Below, in pieces: positions 59,440-64,000 of a DNA stretch of 64,000 nt. The stretch is from Gracilibacillus boraciitolerans JCM 21714 (lineage in GTDB: Bacteria > Bacillota > Bacilli > Bacillales > Amphibacillaceae): the NCBI RefSeq assembly GCF_000521485.1, contig NZ_BAVS01000001.1, positions 124,001-188,000 on the forward strand, written 5' to 3'. The translations under genes were made by a program, and so were the position numbers. The notes under the pieces are model-generated. The model ran no database searches, was not told where the DNA came from, and worked only from the letters and a program-made list of their open reading frames with translations. The first letter of the stretch is position 1. The number at the start of each line of letters is the position of its first letter.

Positions 59440-59456
59440 ATTTAAATTCCTTTCTT

Positions 59457-60188
59457 TTATTTTGTTTGTTGCTTTAACTTTACTGCAAGGTTTGGCACAT
59501 CGGTTATTAATGCGTGACATCCTAATCGTAATACTTTAGCGATCAATATCGGATGATTAACAGTGTAAACTGCTACGTATAAATTGTTTTTCGTTGCATT
59601 TTCAACTAATCGATAGGACAAGAGGCGATATCGAATATGGATTCCTTTGGCGTTAATTTCTTTGCTGAAAGGAATCAGATTTTTCATCTGCTTACTAGTT
59701 AATAATGCATAGTCAATAGTAGTTTTCATTTTATCCAGTTTAGCAATACTAGTATGATTAAAGCTAGAAATAACTGTGTGTTCCACCATCTTATGTTGTT
59801 GCAATTTCTCGCAAACAATTTCTTCGATATCTGGATAGGATATCAAATTATTTTTCAATTCTATATTTAATTTTAAATCTTTATCCTTATTCCAAGCAAG
59901 TAATTCGTCTAATGCAGGAATTTTTGAATCGGAATAGACCGGTGATTTCCAACTACCTGCATCTAAGCTTTGTAATTCCTGATATGTCAAATCTTTTATG
60001 TAACCAGTTCCGTTTGTTGTTCTATCTGCTGTTTCATCATGAATTAAGACGGGTATGCCGTCTTTAGTGAGTTGTACATCTGTTTCAATACCATTTGCCC
60101 CCTGATCATAAGCAAGATCAAAGGCAGCCATCGTATTCTCCGGAGCTTGTTTACTAGCTCCACGGTGCGCATATATAATGATAGACAT
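59457..60188 (-). CDS. Glycerophosphodiester phosphodiesterase (GDPD family)
   Basis: 243 residues from ATG 60188. GDPD TIM barrel: YAHRGASKQAPENTM (catalytic H), ETDVQLTKDG (metal E and D), VLIHDE (second catalytic H). No signal peptide, so it is intracellular. It hydrolyses glycerophosphodiesters to glycerol-3-phosphate. The ribosome site is the C8 run on the plus strand (GAGGGGGGGG). It is followed by rnz 17 bases later. Confidence 0.9.
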   Translation of the reverse strand: MSIIIYAHRGASKQAPENTMAAFDLAYDQGANGIETDVQLTKDGIPVLIHDETADRTTNGTGYIKDLTYQELQSLDAGSWKSPVYSDSKIPALDELLAWNKDKDLKLNIELKNNLISYPDIEEIVCEKLQQHKMVEHTVISSFNHTSIAKLDKMKTTIDYALLTSKQMKNLIPFSKEINAKGIHIRYRLLSYRLVENATKNNLYVAVYTVNHPILIAKVLRLGCHALITDVPNLAVKLKQQTK

Positions 60189-60360
60189 TTTCTCCCCCCC
60201 CTCGTAAGGAATGTACTTCTCACTGATTGTCATAAAAAAATACAAAAAAGTCAACGACTGAGGTATTATTTTTTTGAAAAATTACAATCTTTTAACATGA
60301 AGCATGTTCATTATCAGTAAAATTAGTAATATGTTATCCTTAATTTGTGGAGTTGATGTG

Positions 60361-61150
60361 ATGAGTAAGTTAAAAGGAAAATTTGTATTGATAACAGGAG
60401 CTTCAAGTGGAATTGGGAAATCATTATCTTTTCAAGTCGCAGCACATCAAGCAATCCCAATTTTAATTGCTAGATCAGAAGAAAAACTCGTTTCTATTTC
60501 TAAGAAAATCGAACAAGAATATCAAATAAAAGCACTATATTATGCTGTTGATATTACGGATCAGGAAAGATGGGGGAGCTATATTGCAGGAAATACAATT
60601 AGCTGTTCATCCAATAGATGTTCTGATCAATAATGCGGGTATTGGTTATTTTGAGTCTTTTGAAAAGATGGAATGGGATTATGTTAATTCAATGCTGCGC
60701 CTTAATCTTGAATCCCTTTATTTCACCACATACAAGCTTTTACCAAACATGAAATTGCATTCACCAGCACATATTGTGAATATTGGATCACAAGCAGGTA
60801 AAATAGCTACACCAAAATCTGCTGTGTACAGTGCGACTAAAGCTGGTGTAATAAATTTTTCTAATGCTTTAAGAATGGAATTAGAGCCCGAAGTATTTGT
60901 GACATCTGTAAATATTGGTCCGGTAAGAACGGCTTTTTTTGATCAAGCAGATCCCAGCGGCAGTTATCAAAAAAGTATCTCAAAATATATGCTAGATCCA
61001 GACGATGTTGCAAAAAGTATCGTGAAATACTTGTTTACAAAAAAACGGGAGATTAATTTACCTTATTGGATGCACATAGGTAGTAGATTTTATCAGAATT
61101 TCCCAAGAATTATGGAGCAATTGTTAAAGCCTGCATTTAAGAGAAAATAA
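60361..61150 (+). CDS. yqjQ: Short-chain dehydrogenase (YqjQ-like), one frameshift
   Basis: About 263 residues. NAD(P) motif ITGASSGIGKSL, NNAG (LINNAGIGYF) and catalytic S...YSATK are present. The frame breaks at about 60573, where five G stand and four give ERWGAILQEIQ. The C-terminal region has a SDR lid and an HIGSRFYQNFPRIMEQLLKP block of the YqjQ group. The substrate is not known. It lies just upstream of yqkB. Confidence 0.87.
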
Positions 61151-61161
61151 GGAGAGATAAA

Positions 61162-61487
61162 ATGGAATTAATGATAACAAATCAAGCTCTCGATAAGTTA
61201 ACTGAACTGGATAGTAGCCGTTTGATGATTTTAGCGCTCACATACGATACAGAGGGTTGCGGCTGTGGCGTTAATGGTATGCCAACCTTTGCTCTTATTA
61301 CAAAAAAGCAAAGAAATCATATCGACGTGATGTGCAAGGACCGGGAAGTTGTTGTAGATAAAATGGAATCGGTTTTTTTCGCAGAAAAATAACTCTGGAT
61401 TATAATGGAGCAACTTTTCGTCTAACAAGTCCAAATGAAATGTTGAATCCCTTTATTCACACTAACTCTGTACTGATTAAAGCATAA
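61162..61487 (+). CDS. yqkB: HesB/IscA-like protein YqkB, one frameshift
   Basis: About 108 residues. The DTEGCGCGVNGMPTF stretch has the cysteine cluster of YqkB. The frame breaks at about 61389 (GCAGAAAAATAAC, one A short of EKITLDYNG), and the downstream frame ends FIHTNSVLIKA. Fe-S cluster assembly/HesB family. Its last codon and stop lie in the edge of the dispersed element copy 6. Confidence 0.82.
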
Positions 61488-61761
61488 GAAAGATAATGTA
61501 AAATAACTTCGATTTACTAAGTAGTTATTTTGAAATGTATATTAGCTGTAACAACAACTCCGGCTTGCCCACTTCGCTTTCCGGGGGGGCGATGCTCTTT
61601 AGCTAACTTTGAAAAGAAGATCACTTTACAAAGTGGATCTTCAGATCACGCTGATCCCCCAGGAGTCGAAGTGGACGCCTGCGCTGTATAATATCTACAA
61701 TGAACGCAAGCAGTAGAATTTCGACCTTTCAATCTCGATTTATAGTCATCTTCCTTTTGTG
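61483..61761 (-). mobile_element. MITE-like hairpin element, copy 6 (about 279 bp, inverted)
   Basis: The reverse complement follows copy 3 (23248-23523) over its full length, including left flank AAATCGAGAT and right flank AAATCGAAGTTAT. Length matches within three bases. The left edge supplies the TAA stop of yqkB, so the element may have replaced or extended the gene's end. A run of 7 G sits at 61582-61588. Confidence 0.72.
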
Positions 61762-61777
61762 TCGTAAGTTATTTTGA

Positions 61778-62692
61778 TTAACGATGTTGTTGATATGTGT
61801 TAGCACGTGTTATCTCTTTTACTTGATCGAATTGCTTTTGATCAAAATTTTGTTCCAGTGCATTCACATTTTCTTTTATTTGATCCATGGAACTTGCACC
61901 AGAAACAATGGATGAAACAGCGTCATTCTGTGCAACATACTGTAAAGCAAGGCCTGTTAATGTCTGCCCTTTATTGAGTATTTCATTTAATTTATTTACT
62001 ACTTCAATTAAATGGTCAGGCTGATAGTCTAAATAACCTTTCTGACCTTTTTGCTTAGCTATTTCAACACCTTTTTTACTTAATATGCCTTTAGCCAGTG
62101 AGCCTCTTGTAACGACACTAATGTGATTTTGATGCAATAGATCTAACATTTCCTCTTCGGGGCGGCGATCTAAAATGCTATATTGCATCATTACACTGAC
62201 TATTTTAGATTTCATTACATATTCCCGGATCACATTAGGTCTAATGGAAGAAATACCATAGTATCGGATGGTTCCTTCACTTACTAGTTCATCAAATGCT
62301 TCAATTGTTTGCTCAATCGGATCTTCAATTGTCCCTCCGTGTAATTGATATAAATCAATATAATCGACTTGCAATCTTCTTAAGCTTTCTTTTACTTGTT
62401 CTTTAATATAAGCTTTACGAGGATCCCAAAACCAGCTTCCGTCATATTTTAGATGGTTGCCAACTTTAGTGGCTAAGATAAATTGATCGCGTTTATTTTT
62501 GATGGTCTGACCGATAATTTCTTCATTTTGTCCACTGTCGTATAAATCAGCCGTATCCAAATAATTTATGCCAAGATCTAATGCTTCATCAATTATGTTT
62601 GATGCTTTAGTTAAATCGGTTCCTAGTGACATACAGCCTAGCGAGATTGGTGAAACACGTAAATCTGATGATCCTAATTGAATTTTATCCAT
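61778..62692 (-). CDS. Aldo/keto reductase (YqkF-like)
   Basis: 304 residues from ATG 62692, with AAAGG nine bases upstream. A TIM-barrel NADPH enzyme: GCMSLGTD, catalytic D and Y in YLDTADLYDSG, K in LATKVG, H in YQLHGGT. The ORF runs on upstream without a ribosome site and that part is not used. The substrate is unknown. It is divergent from nudF; the 90 bases between must hold both promoters. Confidence 0.9.
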   Translation of the reverse strand: MDKIQLGSSDLRVSPISLGCMSLGTDLTKASNIIDEALDLGINYLDTADLYDSGQNEEIIGQTIKNKRDQFILATKVGNHLKYDGSWFWDPRKAYIKEQVKESLRRLQVDYIDLYQLHGGTIEDPIEQTIEAFDELVSEGTIRYYGISSIRPNVIREYVMKSKIVSVMMQYSILDRRPEEEMLDLLHQNHISVVTRGSLAKGILSKKGVEIAKQKGQKGYLDYQPDHLIEVVNKLNEILNKGQTLTGLALQYVAQNDAVSSIVSGASSMDQIKENVNALEQNFDQKQFDQVKEITRANTYQQHR

Positions 62693-62785
62693 ATTATTCA
62701 ACCTTTCCATAAGTTTTTTTATAAATTCATTGTACAAATATAAAGAAAGAAATACAATAAAAGGGATTGTTCTAATATAGAAGGG

Positions 62786-63340
62786 ATGAAAAAAATGAAT
62801 CAATTTGAAGAAAAAACAATAAAATCAGAAACTGTTTTTAACGGAAGAATAATAGATGTACAAGTAGATGATGTGATGTTACCAAATGGAAAAACCTCGA
62901 AGCGTGAAATTGTAAAACATCCTGGTGCAGTAGCAATTATTCCAGTCTCTAAGAATAATAAAATAATCTTTGTTAAACAATATCGTAAGCCATTAGAAAA
63001 AGTATTAGTAGAAATACCAGCAGGAAAACTAGAAGAGGGAGAATCACCGGAAATAACAGCATTAAGGGAATTAGAAGAGGAAACAGGATTTACTACTAAA
63101 AATATGAATTATGTCTCTTCCTTTTATACGTCTCCAGGCTTTGCAGATGAGATCATTTATCTATATGAAACCAATTCCTTAGAAAAATTAACAGAGCTAA
63201 AAGAACTGGATGAGGATGAATTTGTCGAATTAATCGAATTATCGATAGATGAGGCAGAAAAATTAATTGCTACTCAAGAAATTCATGATATAAAAACGAT
63301 ATATGCAATTCTATATCTGAAATCCAAAGGTATGAAATAG
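62786..63340 (+). CDS. nudF: ADP-ribose pyrophosphatase (Nudix hydrolase)
   Basis: 184 residues. The Nudix box is perfect: GKLEEGESPEITALRELEEETGF. The N-terminal part begins MKKMNQFEEKTIKSETVFNGRI, as in YqkG. It hydrolyses ADP-ribose to AMP and ribose-5-phosphate. The next gene starts two bases downstream. Confidence 0.94.
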   Translation: MKKMNQFEEKTIKSETVFNGRIIDVQVDDVMLPNGKTSKREIVKHPGAVAIIPVSKNNKIIFVKQYRKPLEKVLVEIPAGKLEEGESPEITALRELEEETGFTTKNMNYVSSFYTSPGFADEIIYLYETNSLEKLTELKELDEDEFVELIELSIDEAEKLIATQEIHDIKTIYAILYLKSKGMK

Positions 63341-63341
63341 A

Positions 63342-64000
63342 ATGTTACATGACTTTTTTGTTGATTTACATATTCATGTTGGCCGCAATTATAAAGGAAA
63401 ACCAGTAAAGATTACGGCCTCTAAAAATCTTACCATTACAAATATTATGGAAGAAGCAAGTCAAAGGAAAGGGATAGATATAGTGGGTGTGATAGATTGT
63501 CATGCACCGACTGTTCTAACAGAAATAGAAGAATCTATAGCAATGGATAATGCGTTTGAATTGGAAGAGGGAGGAATTCGTTATTCGAATACTACCTTAA
63601 TTTTAGGCTCCGAGATTGAAGTGTACGATGAGAACTGTAACGGTCCCATTCACGTGCTTTGTTATTTCCCTTACTTAGATAATATGCAGCAATTTTCTAA
63701 CTGGCTTTCTCAGCATATGAAAAATATTGAGCTTAGTTCGCAACGATATTATGGCAGTGCGATCGATCTGCAGAAGAAGACAAAAGAACTTCAGGGTATC
63801 TTTATTCCTGCACATGTATTCACCCCTTTTAAGAGTTTATTTGGAAAAGGGGGGGTGTCTAGCACTTTAGAGGAGATATTTGATCCCAATTTAATTGATG
63901 CAATAGAACTTGGTTTAAGCTCTGACAGTTTCATGGCAGATCAAATAGCAGAATTACACAGATTCTCTTTTGTAACTAATTCTGACGCGCATTCATTAGG
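63342..64000 (+). CDS. Endonuclease Q family/PHP domain protein, 5' part
   Basis: The ORF starts ATG 63342 and runs off the right edge (219 codons visible). The PHP-type metal motif DLHIHVGR is at the N-terminus, then VIDCHAP, IPAHVFTPFKSLFGKG and TNSDAHS. These match the endonuclease Q (TIGR00375-like) group, which cleaves DNA near deaminated bases. KGGVSST is coded at a run of 7 G. It follows nudF directly. Confidence 0.85.
   Translation, partial: MLHDFFVDLHIHVGRNYKGKPVKITASKNLTITNIMEEASQRKGIDIVGVIDCHAPTVLTEIEESIAMDNAFELEEGGIRYSNTTLILGSEIEVYDENCNGPIHVLCYFPYLDNMQQFSNWLSQHMKNIELSSQRYYGSAIDLQKKTKELQGIFIPAHVFTPFKSLFGKGGVSSTLEEIFDPNLIDAIELGLSSDSFMADQIAELHRFSFVTNSDAHSL

Noticed and set aside
1-64000. 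CRISPR array, prophage, tRNA or rRNA genes
   Set aside because: No regular spacer-repeat array, no phage-type genes and no tRNA or rRNA consensus sequences were seen.

Overview
The window is chromosomal DNA from a low-GC, endospore-forming, competence-gene-bearing member of the Bacillaceae. Gene content and order follow the Bacillus subtilis yqgQ-glcK / comG / yqh / spoIIIA / acc / xse-isp-dxs / recN-spoIVB-spo0A / bkd / yqj-yqk region. An OLE RNA with its oapA gene between ispA and dxs points to an extremophilic (halophilic or alkaliphilic) relative, for example something Gracilibacillus-like; the genus is an inference. I see no rRNA, tRNA, CRISPR or prophage.

Layout: 1-4.5 kb holds the end of a GerA-family germinant receptor gene, yqgQ, glcK, an LtaS-type synthase and two small membrane proteins. 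4.6-8.4 kb is the comG competence pseudopilus operon (minus strand). 8.5-17.5 kb has aroK, yqzE, yqhG/yqhH, a rhodanese, mntR, a patatin, yqhP, yqhR, aroQ, an aminopeptidase P-type gene and efp. 17.8-22.9 kb is the spoIIIA operon for the forespore-mother cell channel. An intergenic repeat cluster fills 22.9-23.7 kb. 23.7-36.4 kb is an uninterrupted housekeeping stretch (accB, accC, Asp23 protein, nusB, folD, xseA, xseB, ispA, OLE RNA, oapA, dxs, rRNA methyltransferase/hemolysin A, ahrC, recN). 36.5-39.0 kb holds spoIVB and spo0A. 39.1-42.8 kb has an MscS channel, a decayed LysM-CAP gene, an aspartokinase and a DUF2627 gene. 42.9-50.3 kb is a branched-chain keto acid dehydrogenase (bkd) operon that lacks ptb and bcd. 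50.4-64 kb has small membrane proteins, a TRIC-type channel, TerC, a BMP-type protein next to an orphan histidine kinase, bacilliredoxin, the Prli42 miniprotein, a peptidase T-like gene, dinB, rnz, glpQ-like, an SDR, yqkB, an aldo-keto reductase, nudF and the start of a PHP-type endonuclease Q family gene.

Two sequence-quality patterns must be kept in mind. First, there are roughly 55 runs of six or more G or C, mostly 7 or 8 long, in otherwise AT-rich DNA. At many of them a conserved motif has exactly one extra glycine or proline. Second, at least 15 core genes (glcK, comGA, comGE, aroK, yqhH, yqhR, efp, spoIIIAA, spoIIIAE, ispA, dxs, spoIVB, spo0A, lysC, bkdAA, bkdAB, dinB, yqjQ, yqkB) carry single-base indels, mostly at homopolymers. 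Both look like homopolymer errors in the read data and not biology, so I annotate these as whole genes with the break noted.

The biologically most interesting items are the OLE RNA with its own promoter and a terminal 9-bp closing stem, a dispersed family of about 280-bp MITE-like hairpin elements, a BkdR regulator that has lost the sigma-54-contacting loop together with the loss of ptb-bcd, a LysM-CAP gene with true nonsense codons, and a BMP-type binding protein paired with an orphan sensor kinase.
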